64,000 nt of DNA from Desmodus rotundus. Lineage: Eukaryota; Chordata; Mammalia; Chiroptera; Phyllostomidae. The notes beneath the pieces were generated by a model. The model did not search any database and was not told where the DNA came from. It saw only the letters and a list, made by a program, of their open reading frames with translations. Shown in pieces: positions 47,172 to 59,068 of the stretch. Each line of letters opens with the position of its first letter. Positions within the stretch are counted from its first letter, which is position 1. Location: positions 196,084,143 through 196,148,142 of the forward strand of contig NC_071387.1 in NCBI RefSeq assembly GCF_022682495.2, given 5' to 3'. Both the position numbers and the translations under genes were made by a program.

Positions 47172-47305
47172 AGCAATATTCATTATGTGCTCACTTTGCT
47201 CAATACATTTCTAATGTTTTAATACCTTAGCTACTTTAATCCTATAAAGATCAAATGAACTAGGAGTCCCATAACCCCGGTTCACAAAGGAGGAAGTAGA
47301 AGACA
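47172..47305 (+). mobile_element. MIR SINE remnant
   Basis: TATTCATTATGTGCTCACTT, TTAATACCTTAGCTACTTTA, ATCCTATAAAGATCAAATGA and GGTTCACAAAGGAGGAAGTA follow the order of the MIR core and 3' half (TACTATGTGCC, TTAATCCTCACAA, TTTACAGATGAGGAAACTGA). Old and diverged. Confidence 0.55.
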
Positions 47306-47582
47306 CAACCACCATTACTGGTCCTACTCCTAGTGACTGCCATTTCCTTTTTCCACCACCCTCACCACTCTAGCTGTGGCTACGAACACACGTGCAACCA
47401 CACCCTCCAGTACTCCTACCACTGTGACTTCCAGCACCACCCTGGCCCACTGACATCACTGCTACCCATACAACTAAGCCATCACCAACTTTTCATTCAG
47501 CTACAAGTTTATCATTATTTGTCCTCCAATGGTACTACCACACCCCTACAAGTTTATTTTCTATACATTAACCAGGGATTTT

Positions 47583-47645
47583 AATATATATATATATTTA
47601 ATTTATATATGTATATATATATATAAATTATATATATATTATATA
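47583..47645. repeat. TA-rich microsatellite with inverted symmetry
   Basis: (TA)n runs separated by TTTAATTTA and TAAATTA blocks; parts are self-complementary but, unlike 12330-12401, not over the whole length. Confidence 0.8.
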
Positions 47646-48093
47646 CATAAATTCAACCATATGATTTCTTCATTTAAAAATCTAATGCCTTCCTATTCTA
47701 TTTAAAAACAGAGCCAAATTCCTTACCATGCCATATTATACCTTATATGCTCTTTGTAAAAATAGGTCCCTCATGATCTCCTTCCATTACTTGATCAAGT
47801 AATTTAGCTTTTCTGCTTTTTTCTCAGGTACACAAATCTCACCTTACCTCAGCAACTTTTTCATCAATACTGCTTCTTCCTATAATAATTTATTCCCAAT
47901 TTTTTATGACTCATTTCCTAACTTTATACAGAGTAATGCTAAAGATTTATTTATGACAAAATTCTTCTCTAAATAAATAATAAGATAATCCTATTGTCCC
48001 AGAACAAGTCACCCTTCCTCCCTTTAATCTTGACCTGCTTTAATTTTCTTTATAGCACTTACAATTCTATGACTCAAACAACTAAGTTGTGAG
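47646..48093. other. No recognised gene
   Basis: AT-rich spacer before an old repeat; no feature seen. Confidence 0.4.
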
Positions 48094-48235
48094 TTATTAC
48101 TGTGCACCAGGAGGTATCCTAGACTCTGGGGACATGACAATCAGCAAGTGAAAGAAATATCAAAAGAAAAAGGGTACAAAATTCAACCTCCAAGAAACAT
48201 ATATTCTAGTCTCCAGAAATAAGACAATAAACAGA
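48094..48235 (+). mobile_element. Ancient mammalian repeat (MIR/L2-like)
   Basis: TTACTGTGCACCAGGAGGTA, CCTAGACTCTGGGGACATGA, then CAACCTCCAAGAAACATA and AATAAGACAATAAACAG recall the common ancient-repeat text 'TGTGCCAGGCACTGTGCTAG...GCTGGGGATACA...CTCAAGGAGCTTACAGTCT...ATAAACA'. The family is uncertain. Confidence 0.45.
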
Positions 48236-48569
48236 AAAAACATTAATTTATGTTATGTAAGAAATAAAATATTATTTTGGTCTACATGTGTCATTAAAAT
48301 ATAAGCATCATGAATGCTTTTATATACTACATTGTGATGACAATGGAAGCCTTAAGTATTCTTGGACTTGCTGGGTCATTTGGGCGAGGTCAGAGAACTA
48401 TTAGCATTGTGTAAAAACTGAGTTTCTTGAATTAACTTATATTTTGTTTGGGGCTCATTCATAGGTGACAAACTCTTGACTGAATTCCTCAAGATGTAGA
48501 CCAAAGCAGCACGTCCCAATGTGGTTTGTGTTGTTCTGAGTTTCCAAAGACGTTCACCAAGCAATGAAT

Positions 48570-49065
48570 TTAAAAAAAAATTAACTTTATTTTTTCAATT
48601 AAGGTGTAATTGACATGCAAAAAAGTTGATACACATTTAAGGTACACATCATCATGAGTTTGAAGGTAAGTACCCACCTGTGAAAATGTCATTATATATA
48701 ATGTCCTAAGCTTATCCATCATCTCTAAAAGTTTCCTGTTTTTCTTGGTATAAGAACATATAACATAATATGTACCCTCAAAAATTTTCAGAATAAAATA
48801 CAGTAGTGTTGTATGCACAAAGTTACATGCACTACGTTGTACAGTAGACCACTAGGACCTTCTCATTCTGCATAAGTGAAACTGCACACTCTGACCAAGA
48901 CCTCCCCGATTCTCCCTCATCCCGGTTCCCAGCAACCACCATTCTACACTCTGTTTCTACAGTTTTGACTATATTAGATTCTGATATAAGTGACATCAAG
49001 TACCATTGCTTCTGTGTCTGGCTCATTTCACTTAGCATAATGTCTTCCAAGTTCAACCAATGGTT
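48570..49065 (-). mobile_element. L1 3' UTR, older type, minus strand
   Basis: Plus-strand text TTAAGGTGTAATTGACATGC, TTAAGGTACACATCATCATG, GTTGTATGCACAAAGTTACA, TGTACAGTAGACCACTAGGA, TCTGTTTCTACAGTTTTGAC, GTCTGGCTCATTTCACTTAG, CATAATGTCTTCCAAGTTC is the reversed 3' UTR and ORF2 end of an L1M-class element. The 119- and 76-residue frames crossing it are not genes. Confidence 0.85.
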
Positions 49066-49156
49066 TACAAAACAGCAGGAGAACTGCTCTATTTTGTTAG
49101 TTACAGAGGCTATAAAAAGCAAGAAGTTAACATTATTTGAAGAGCATGCCCTAAAA

Positions 49157-49424
49157 CAGCAATTTTCAATCTTTACCATCTCATGGCACACATAGACAAA
49201 TTACTAAAATTCTGTGGCACACCAAAAGTATATATATTTTTGAAATCTTATGAGAAATAAGTACAATTTTGATTCATTCACACCAGACAGACGGCAGCGA
49301 TTGTGTTGGTTGTTGTCATTCTTCAAACTGACAATCGAAGGGAAAAGTGGTCAGTACCCATGACTAAATAGTCCAGTATTGCATCTTTTAAAAATTGTGG
49401 CAGCACACCTGTTGAAAATCACTG
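49157..49424. mobile_element. Small non-autonomous hAT element with 8-base duplication
   Basis: The element begins CAGCAATTTTCAAT and ends GTTGAAAATCACTG; reversed, the right end is CAGTGATTTTCAAC, so the two form 14-base inverted repeats with three differences. CCCTAAAA lies immediately outside on both sides (49149-49156 and 49425-49432), a perfect 8-base duplication as expected for hAT transposases. The 268 bases hold no transposase. Subterminal TCATGGCACACATAGACAAA and GTGGCAGCACACC are mutually related, as in other short hAT elements. Confidence 0.92.
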
Positions 49425-49432
49425 CCCTAAAA

Positions 49433-50183
49433 TATTCCAGAGCCTGGATACTGAGAAGCTTGGTGGCATGTAAAGTGTCTGTCATTTTTGGTCATGCATT
49501 AACTTTACCAAAATATGTAATGTAACTGCTTATTCTCATTCTCATTTTCTTCTTAGTAAAATGTAATTATGGTAAACATGTTAATAAAAAATGCATATTT
49601 AACTCCTTAAAGACAAAGTTGGCACAGTGCCTTCAAATCTACGTATTTCATTGATTAGATGGCAAAAAATGAATCGAAGACCTTGCCATATAGAAGCAAA
49701 TCATGTTTTAATTTTTTTAAAAAACAAATCATCCGGTCAATAGTTGTTCATCGGGTCCCAGTTATATTTGTTCAAGTTAAACATGCACAAACACATATGG
49801 AAGAGTAGCTGAATATGTTTATGAAAATCCATTGAAATTACCTAGAAGTATCTGTCTTATTCAAAGGCGAAAGAAAAGTAATAGCAAATGGCATACATTT
49901 TCCCATATATCATATCTGGTGGTGGAACTAAGGTTCACAAGTTTCTGTGAAACACATACGTTTTGATTTATTATTTTGATAGGAAAAGAGAGATCCCAGG
50001 TCTTCCACTTGACTCTCCTGAACCGGGAACTGTGAAGAGAATTCAGAGTTTCAGCTACTTGGTGTGCACAATGGTTGTAGCTGTACAATCAGGAACTGGG
50101 TAAATAATTGCAGACAATGTTCAGGGTTCAGGTGGATACACCTTGAGTTGGAGCCCATTAAAACTTACATTAAATGCCCAAAG
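49433..50183. other. No gene recognised; part may belong to the following L1 composite
   Basis: Mixed sequence. The last 120 bases (50060-50183) run directly into the L1-derived 3' block and may be the upstream part of that insertion, but I could not match them to L1 or find a target duplication. Confidence 0.35.
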
Positions 50184-50580
50184 GACTTATCTAAGAAAAA
50201 GAAAATCAAAACTATGAACAGTAAAATGACAACTATCAACAACTGAACCTAAACAAAAACAAAAACAAAAACAAACTAAGCAAACAACTAGAACAGCAAC
50301 AGAATCACAGAAATAATCACAGAATCACAGAGATCAAATGGAGGGTTATCAGTGGGGAGAGGGAGAGGGGAGAATGGGGGAAATGGTACAGGTAATAGAC
50401 AGGGGGAGGGTAAGAATAGTATAGGAAATGGATAAGCCAAAGAACTTATATGTACGACCCATGGACATGAACTAAGAGGAGGGGGAATGCTGGAGGGAAT
50501 AGGGGTGCCAGGTGGACGGGGAACAAAGGGGAGAAAAAGATGGGACAACTGTAGTAGCATAATCAATAAAATTTACTTAA
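50184..50580 (+). mobile_element. L1-derived composite 3' block, copy 1
   Basis: It starts CTTATCTAAGAAAAAGAAAA, goes through GAACAGTAAAATGACAACTA, an (AAAAAC)n patch, AACAACTAGAACAGCAACAG and a G/A-rich 3' UTR (CCAAAGAACTTATATGTACG, ACCCATGGACATGAACTAAG), ending GGGACAACTGTAGTAGCATA, ATCAATAAAA and an A/T tail. The 3' end is of L1 type, but a different subfamily from the tails at 8303, 11202 and 43270. It aligns with 59339-59724 over its whole length. The minus-strand frame at 50288-50566 is Pro/Leu-rich translation of the G-rich UTR. Confidence 0.8.
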
Positions 50581-52880
50581 AAATATTTACTATCTTGCCT
50601 TTTACAGAAAAATAGTTTGTCCATCCCCCTTAACTAGTGCATTGAATTCAGAATCTATGGGAGTGTGTGTGTGTGTGTGTGTGTTACTTACTAGTTCTCA
50701 TTTTATGTTATGCTCTCAAAACACTAAAACAGTCAGAATTCATTCCCACGTGTATTGTGTACATTTTGGTAACATCTTCTGGCAAAAATGTTTAAATTCT
50801 GCTGCTATGAAAACTTTATTCCAGGCTCCCCCAACCTCATCTACTCTCACGCATACAGGTTTTGACCTGATTATAAAGCTGGAGGCATTACAATAAGACC
50901 ATGGTGAGGACTGAAGAATATCTACATTTTCCAATAAGGCACTTGTTTGAAACAGTTTATTTTAGGACTTTTAAGCAAATTAGAAACAGACACACGGAAG
51001 AGAAGAAAAGTAAATACTGATGACAAGGGGAATTCAGTGCATCCACGCTGCCCGGAAATTCAACCAGCCCAGGTAACCAGGCCTGGATTTTCATTTCCTT
51101 AAGGTTTCGTTGCCTGTAAACATGTTGGCCATAAACTTCTGATACAATGAAAACTCTTAGATTAAAAAAAGAAAGAGAGAAAGAAAAAAAGAAAAGGATG
51201 GGAGAAACAAAAAAACAATTGAAGCGTAAATGGAATTCGGTGAAAGACATTTGGATCTTCGTGTGGGTTATCAAGTCAGGCACAGAGATTCCAACATGGA
51301 AACATTCAAGAAAAACTGAGAATCAGCAGGGCTGGACAGAGTCACCATATCTTACACTGGGCACTGGATGCTGGAGACCTCTTTCAGTTCCGGCTCTCCA
51401 ATGAACCAGGTGACGCAGAGGTTATTCTTGCCAGGCATGAGTAATGTCTGGGTTCGGTTGTCTTCATTGCTGTTTTCAGGATTGGGAGTCATTTATATAT
51501 ATACCCACAGACATATTATATATTACATTAATATATTTTATATTTTAATATATATTATATATATGTATATTTAGAATCGAGAAGATGGAAGCACTGTGAA
51601 CTCTTCTACCTGTACGAGAGGCTGGAAAAGAAAAATTCTGTTGGTACCTTGGTGAGAAATAAGTAATGGTTTGTGAATTTACTTAAACTTAGTAAGAGGC
51701 ATTCAAAACTTCCTGTCTGTTGAAAAACATGACAAATTATCACTACATCTATTGTAGAAAAGAAGCAATGAAACATAATTTTGATATCTTTATCATTGTT
51801 TCAGAGTGTGCACTCCAGAAACAATAATGCGCTTACCACTCTCAAGTGAACCATAAAACCTGCACATCTGTTACTTAAAGAACTTGACATGATCTGGCTC
51901 AGTAATTTTTGCATAGTTATTGTTGTTGTTCTTTAAAACATCAGTGAACATATTGTAACACAAAGGTACTGAATGTCTATGTCTGTGTTATGGAGACACT
52001 TAATTCGATTACACATTGATTACAGGTAGAAGCTGCACTTCTAATTTTAGTAACAAACACTGTTTACATCCATATGGCTTAAGGACTACTTAAAAAGCAT
52101 TTCTGTAAATCGTATGCAAATTTTCTAAACTCACAACTAATTCTCTAAAATTCTCTCTCTCTCTGTATGTGTGTGTGTGTATTCCTATTTTTAAATCTCA
52201 TGGCTTGCTCAAATGTGTGTTAATAATAAATATTTTCAACATTCGATTTCAAATTTAATTTCAATAAAGAATACAAATGTAATACAGAAGAATCGGAGAT
52301 GTGGACAAGGAAAAGTTAATTCAGAAGAAACACGTTTTCTTTTCAAGAAATGTTCTTCTTGTAATGGGCCTGTTGGGTAATGGCATGTAAATAGATTGGG
52401 CCACCTTTGATTAATTTTTAGAATATTATCTCTTTCTCCTTTTTAAATTTAATGGACACTTTAGTATCTCATGGATTATAATTGTCGACATACAGTGATG
52501 CTGTGTTAGCAAAGTAATGTGCTGTATTTTAGAAAGAAAAAGTAAAGCTTTCGTTGCAATTTTAGATGTTTAGTTTTTATCAAGTACTGGCCGTGAGCTC
52601 AGCTCAGAATTCCAGTTCTGACTTATAAATGGGGAAGAACAAGGATACAGGGCTTTTACTTCTAAGTAACTATTTCTATGTAGAATACGTTTTCTCATCT
52701 CACGCCTTTATTTTTTTACCTGGCAAAGAAACCACAATTGCCCAAATAAGTATAGGACCAGTGTAAGAGGCTAAACTTAAAAATCAAATGTGGATGTTTT
52801 TTTAGCATTACCACACATTTTATCAGATCATTGTATTTAAAGTGCCATCAGAACTGCCCTGTCAGCTTATTTATGACCAA
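50581..52880. other. No gene recognised; short TG and TA microsatellites
   Basis: (TG)n at 50662-50685 and 52165-52180, and TA-rich sequence at 51495-51570. A Lys/Glu-rich frame at 51147-51404 starts in an A/G-rich patch and looks fortuitous. No element or exon confirmed. Confidence 0.4.
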
Positions 52881-53531
52881 TGTTGTGGCTGGGTGGGCCC
52901 TTGTGGCTCTTTCTGTGATTGAAAGATGCCCTTCAGCAATAACCTGCACGAAACTTTGAAACATAATGTTTATTACTCCAAGTCCTGAATGTACAAGACA
53001 AGCCTGGGGGCACATGGTGAGGTCCTGGGGGGAGGGGAGGAGGGAAGCTCACGGGCCTGAGGTTCTACTTTTATTTGGTTCGAAGTGAAGGGCCAAGGGT
53101 GTTGCTAGCATACTCTTTATTGGTTAGTTTAAGACATAAGAGTGGAGATTTAAAGCACGAGAAGAGAAAAAACAAAGGGCCCGAATGGTCAGTTAGAAAA
53201 ATCAACCAAGTTTCCCCACAAGGAGACGCCGTGGTGGTGGTGGCGGCGGTGGTGGTGGCAGTGTGGAAGTGGCAGACTTCCAGCTCTTGCTCATGTTGTT
53301 CTGAGACCCCCGCCTCTGAGGTGGATGCCTCTGCAACCAAAGCTGAAACCAGCCACTTGCTTTACAAAAGTAACGCCAGCTGTCAGGGATTATACTGTTT
53401 CCTGGTCAAGATAGAGATCAAGCTGGACAAAAGAGAGTCTTCACCCTAAAAGCAAGCAATAAAGTCACGGTCATCTACCCCTATCCCCTGCATATACCTG
53501 CACCTGAGTCATTGAGTGAAAGTTCTTTACA
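52881..53531 (-). mobile_element. LTR (unclassified ERV), minus strand
   Basis: Read on the minus strand, CCAAATAAAAGTAG (plus 53066-53079) is a TATA box. AATAAACATTATG (plus about 52963-52975) lies roughly 100 bases downstream as polyadenylation signal, followed by a U5-like GTTTCGTGCAGGTTATTGC. The TATA to poly(A) distance fits a short R. A (GGT)n/(GGC)n patch at 53231-53260 lies in U3. The 124- and 89-residue frames over this region are products of the LTR and the triplet repeat. Edges are approximate; no target duplication or internal retroviral sequence was found. Confidence 0.6.
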
Positions 53532-56500
53532 CTGAGCCTTTGAAAATGGCTGGTGTTTCATGTGTTTTAACATAAATATATGTTGATATACTATGGTTCA
53601 ATTTGATAAATCTAAAATCATGATTTTCCCATAGCAATATGATAATCATTATATCAAAGTAGAAGCTATCTTCCTATTGAAACTTTGGCTACAGTAATAA
53701 CAATTAAAATGAATTGTAATAACAATTAAAATGTATGTTTTGTAGAATAAGACATTTCACATCAACAATTTCTGTTTTAAAAGTCATTTTACCTGTTTAC
53801 TGTTTCATGCATTTGTTCATTTTTACAAAGAAAACATTTCTATCATTCATGTGATCATGCCTCTCCCATTTGCTTTGAGTAAATAAAATTTACTAAGGGT
53901 GTCATTTCTGCTGGAGTAACGCACAAAATAAATAATATCTCTGATGGTGTAATTTTAGGAGAAATGTGTTTGCAAAGGGAATAAAAATAAGGCAAAGGAA
54001 GTGTACAGTTGAGATTAGTCTAACTTTGGTAGCATTTTAGAACGTGAAACATAAGATATTTAAGAATAAGTCACAACAAACAACTTATACTTTATTCAAC
54101 GTGGGAACAATTTCTGTATGACTACACTTGAAAATATTGCATTTTTAAAAATGATTGGCTTAATCGTGTCAAAATAACGTTTTCTAATGTTTCACTGTGT
54201 TTTTCTTTTCCCCACAAGGGGAAAAATGAGATACTATGCATAACACGCTGGCTGCAGATGCGGAGATAGTTGTTAGAGGACAGCTCTCATGGTCAGTGAT
54301 GTTCTGCACTCTGCCCTCCGTCCCCCTCATCTGTTGCCAACGGAATGTCATTTTTGTCTCTATGTTCAGTGTCTGTGATCACTCAGGGCGCTTACCTATA
54401 TGTGTTTTCTATTAAACTTTCTTGCAGTTTTGTGTTACATGGCCTCTCCGGTCTGGTCAGGTGAGTTAGAGTTACTACCTATAGGGCACCCCATTAGGAA
54501 ATGTGTTTCTCCTGTGTCTGTCCTGCCTTACGATTGCTAGCCAATGTGAATAATTCTTCTTTGTCTGTATCATTCAACTTCTTATGGCTTTATTAAGGAT
54601 AATCACCTGATAAAAGTATGGCCAAGAAACTTATCAGAAAGTGCTCATTAGCATGGCTAACTCCATACAATCTCCACAATTTGTGCCATTTCCTGTGCAT
54701 ATAGAATAATGTCCTTGAGAGACTGCAATCATTTGCATAATCACCAGTATAATTTAGCTTTGCAATAACAGTGAAAGGTCTGTGACATCGGTCTAAGTGT
54801 ACCTTGCACTTGGCACTGTACAAGAGCTATCTCACTCTTATAATCCCAGAAAGGTGCCACATTTCAAAGTGCCTGATGTTCTACTAAGAAACTATTTCAA
54901 AATAAAAATGGTTTTCACACTACCTTCAAGTTCCTTGAGGTTTATTTTATACTATGGGGGAAAACTGGCTATTTACAAATGCATTGTAATAATTGCAACT
55001 TATCTGTTTGCTATACTTCAGAGGAATAATCACATAGAAAAAATGGGAGATTCAGGAAGACCAGAAGCTATGAATTAAAGCCCTTATTAATATAACTATG
55101 AAAAACAAAGTAAAGCCATTTCATCAAATTGGCAGAATTTATCACAATGTGATCAAGAAAAAAATTTTTTTTCACAACATGCTTAAATATAATATATTGA
55201 AGTTGTCAGTTTGGCTACTTTAGGTTCTTTCAGAAAAAAAAATCCAGTTTAATTTAATTATTCTTTCTTTACCTTTTGAATTGGAAACCTGTACTTGGGT
55301 TTTTTTCTTGCATTTTTCTACCTGCTTCTTTTATTTTTCCACCTCAGTGCTATAGCTGGATCTTCCAAGGCAAAGGATTAAAGCAAGTGGAATCAGAGAA
55401 AATGACACTAATTCTCTAATAACTGGGCCGGAGTGGGAGTGGTCCAGCCAACAGCACCAATTTTCTATGGCGCACATGAGAATGCTATAACTCGTTCTCT
55501 ATCTCCTTCACTGGGTTGAATTCTATGACTACCACTCATGTTGATATCCCCTAAATAGTCTCTCTACAACTTTTTTCCTTTTAAATTTCCTCCACCAAAA
55601 CAGATACTCCCTGAACAAAATATTTTCCAGATGACTTTCCATTTATAAATCTCAGTTTGCACACATGGCTCAACAGTAGAATCATGAACCCTTGCCATCA
55701 TAAAGGACAGAAGTGAAAGTTAACTAATTTCTTCCCTGAAGTCACAACTAATTCTAACCTGTCACCTTTACACTTTTCTGTTCAAAAAGCAAACACAGCA
55801 AACAATGCTCTTGGACTTCTCACTAGTTTCCTCCCCATAGAAACACAGGGGTGAGGTGCTAGCTTTTCTTTCTGAAAGTGGTTCCTATTTTCTCTGTAGG
55901 ATTTCCTTTGACTGTTTTTAGCTTAAAATTGAGGAGAACATTTCCCTGCCCCATGGAAATAGGAGGATAACAACAGTCCTCTCTGTGTTGTGATGAATCC
56001 CTTCATATAATCTCAACTGATTTTTCAAAGACTCCCCTTTACAAAAGCAATTCTTAAGACTTACTAGTCTGAGTTTGCTGTTTGCATGTCTTGCTTAGAT
56101 TGTCTTAACTCTCTTTAAAAGATAGATCGTATCACACATTTTCTCCAGGTTTTATAAACTTTACAAAGTACATAAAGTCCTCTTCTATATCCTGTTATTC
56201 AAAACTCACTCAGAGGTAGACTGATTAAAAATAGGAACAAAGGAAAAAACGGAGGGTTTAAAGTGTTCCAAGGAGTGGGTTTCCTGAAAGATAAGAACAA
56301 AACAGCAGGCAGCCCCCTGGGAGCAGTGTCCGACTTCTGGAGAACATGAACACACGCGGGTAACGTCGCCTGACAGCACTGGCTCTGCAGACGACTCCCC
56401 TACCCACTCCCCACGTTCCTCTCTGTGCACCAGACAGCTCCATGGTTTTACTTTGGCTTCGTATATAGATTAGTTGACATGAGAGTGTTTGCTGATCACA

Positions 56501-58432
56501 GACCATGAGTATGCAGTCTGCATGAAAGTTATATTTTTTATTTTAAGAACTAAATTTTGATTCTATCCTGCAGTTAGGGGACTTTGATTTTGGTGAAAGC
56601 CCCTTTGAGCACATTGGACTATTCCAAGTGTACCCGATATTGCTAAACATTTTTTATTCTTCAAAGGCAACTATTTTAATAATGGATATAGTTAATTGTC
56701 TAAAGATAATTCAGATTCAAAGATCTACATATGTATACTCCTTGATACTCTCTGCTCATTAAAGAAGAACATATTTGTATCCTCATAAGTTTGACTCCTA
56801 TTACATACCAGAGGAAAACTGCAAGAAAGAATCCATATTAAGTATCATTCAGGGAAAGATCCCTAAGAGAGGTTATCCTTGAATTGTATTTGGGAAATAA
56901 ACAGATCCACCAGACTAAATAGCTAGAAATAGTAAATATACATCAAGGAGATATCCTCAGTGGTAAATATTCTAGGAATTTCATTTTATTTTTAAATTTC
57001 ATTGTCTTAATTGTCTAAATTCTTCACAGTCAAAATAATTGTGATGTCTATTCAGGCTTCATTTTTTGTACATGATAAGCAATTACTACCTTAAACCCTG
57101 TGACTGTGTAGACACCTGCTACTGCTGCCATTTCATTCTAAAGAAAAATTGTAAGCAATCTATATATTAAATATAAATCATAACAGTATTGGTATATCAG
57201 TATCAATTATACTTATTCTCCCCAGTTTGAAATTCTTCCACATGGAGTTTTATAATACTGATTTCAAGTTATTTAAAACTTTTTCTTTCCTGTTAAGAAC
57301 ATCAGTATGGTACTTAAAACTTAGCTTTAACTGCGAGTAAGGTAAGAGCTTACAAAAGGCTCAGAAGTTGTATTCTATATCTTAATAAGTGACCCATATC
57401 TTCATTAGTTCACAAAATAAAAGCTATTTTTGTATCTGTGAATCATTCTATTTCTGACAGATGCATGTATATAACATGAATCCACTGTTCACTCAGATAA
57501 AGAGAAATATTTTCTTCATATAGTATGTATGTTCACTTATTAGAATTTTTAAACTATTAAATTTTAAAGTAATTTGGCTATATTTTAGCATACCATTCAT
57601 ATAACATTGTGTATGATAAATATATAATTTTAATGTCACATTACTATAATATCAAATTATCACTAACCCCATGGAAAGATATAAAAGTCCTGAATTTTAA
57701 GTATTTAACGTCACATTTTCTTAGAAAAATGCTATTAAAAATAAACATTCGTTTACATACATACTCTCATTAAGCAATGTTTGTCCACTTAATTTGAATG
57801 ACACCATAGAAAATAAATTTGTTTGAAAACAGATTGTTTCATACATTAAATTTTAGCAATAATCTTTCCACTTGGGTTAAGTCTAATTTATTAAAAAATA
57901 ATACTTTTTATATCTCAAAAAGCGATTTGTAATCTCAAAAAGCACAAACATAATTGTTTAGTTCACAAGAAATTGGTATGAAAAATTAATTTCAGTTAAT
58001 CATTTGAAACATTCTATGTGAATGAAATTATAGAGCAGACAAATGCCTACATTTGTACTATTTGGTTATAATGTACTTTGTTCTTTTTAATGTTTGGTTC
58101 TAATATAAAGCACTAACTATGTGTGTAGCATGGCTTCCGGCCTGTATAGAAATTCTTTTATTCATCCTGGTGCAGACCCTGTAATCCAGTCATTCTGATA
58201 ACTGTCTCCTTTAACCTGTTCTCTAAATGATACACCACCCATTTTCCCTGAACCACTAGTTTGCACACCAGTTTGGTTTGCTAACTAATTATGCTTAACA
58301 ATTAAAAATAACAACAGCCCATTAGATTAAGAGAAGTGAAGGGCATTCGATACATTTTCTCCCAATTCTTTTTTCCAAAAGAATCTCATTCATGAATGCT
58401 AAAAAATATAAATGCTCTCTTTTATTTTTCAG
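53532..58432. other. No recognised gene
   Basis: About 4.9 kb of largely unique AT-rich DNA. Slightly GC-rich parts at 54240-54480 and 56290-56440 have no clear element. The frame at 54797-55078 (93 codons) has no domain I can name. This is the longest stretch in the window without an assigned mobile element. Confidence 0.4.
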
Positions 58433-58650
58433 GATTTCAACTCGAAATGCAACTAGAAAATCAAGATTGGCAGCACGCCACAGTTCTCTGTCGCACATCA
58501 CTTCAAATTAAAGGAAATCAATGTGAATCTTGCATTTTTACAGAATGAAATGTAAATCTTTGTGATGTTTTCAATTCTAGATAGCTTTTTTGTTTGTTTT
58601 CTAGGCATTTGAGCTTTAAAGAAAATAAATGCCTTTATGATAAAAGAACA
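58433..58650 (+). other. Candidate terminal exon (acceptor, short frame, poly(A) signal)
   Basis: A strong acceptor-like sequence, TGCTCTCTTTTATTTTTCAG, ends at 58432. In one phase (one base, then ATT) the following 25 codons are open to TAA at 58509-58511 and encode a basic Ser/Thr/Arg-rich peptide (Arg-Asn-Ala-Thr-Arg-Lys-Ser-Arg-Leu-Ala). An AATAAA follows at about 58623 with a T- and GT-rich stretch after it (58650-58680), as in a 3' end. This could be the last exon of a gene whose other exons are outside the window, or of a lncRNA. Each signal is common by chance; the protein is not recognised. Confidence 0.3.
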
Positions 58651-58987
58651 CAGCTGTTGTGAGCATTTCCTTTTTTTTCAAAAATATATAAACATATGAA
58701 CATAAATATGTTTGGCATGTGAATATACAGGTATGTATGTAGATATAGTATTCGATATTCAACACACCTCTAAGTTAGAAATTTCATGATATATATTAAA
58801 ATATTTATTGTAAATATTTGTTTCCTGTTCATGATTTTTTTTGCATAAGCATTTTCATATTATTAGATGATTCACAAAAGCACGTTGGAAAATCCCTTGC
58901 AATAAAAAATTCAATATGTTTAGAGGAGAACATATACTTTAGGTATCACCTAGGATTCATGTGTGGGAAAAATGATCTCCTGAAAAA
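58651..58987. other. No recognised feature
   Basis: AT-rich spacer; a frame at 58818-59111 runs into the Tigger element and is not a gene. Confidence 0.45.
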
Positions 58988-59068
58988 CAGTAGGCATCCC
59001 TTCTCCAGGGTTTCGCTTTCCGTGGTTTTGGTTATCCATGGTCAACAGTGTTTCAAAACATTAAATGG
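58988..59068 (+). mobile_element. Tigger (pogo-like) DNA transposon, left end
   Basis: CAGTAGGCATCCCTTCTCCA, GTTTTGGTTATCCATGGTCA and AAACATTAAATGG are the left end of a Tigger element (known text: GTGGTTTCAGTTATCC, GGTCAACCG, AATATTAAATGGAAAATTCC). The element resumes at 59725 after an L1 insertion. Confidence 0.85.

Noticed and set aside
53075..53449. 124-codon frame with a Val/Ala repeat, and the overlapping Thr/Ala-rich minus frame
   Set aside because: They come from a GGT/GGC triplet repeat within an LTR.
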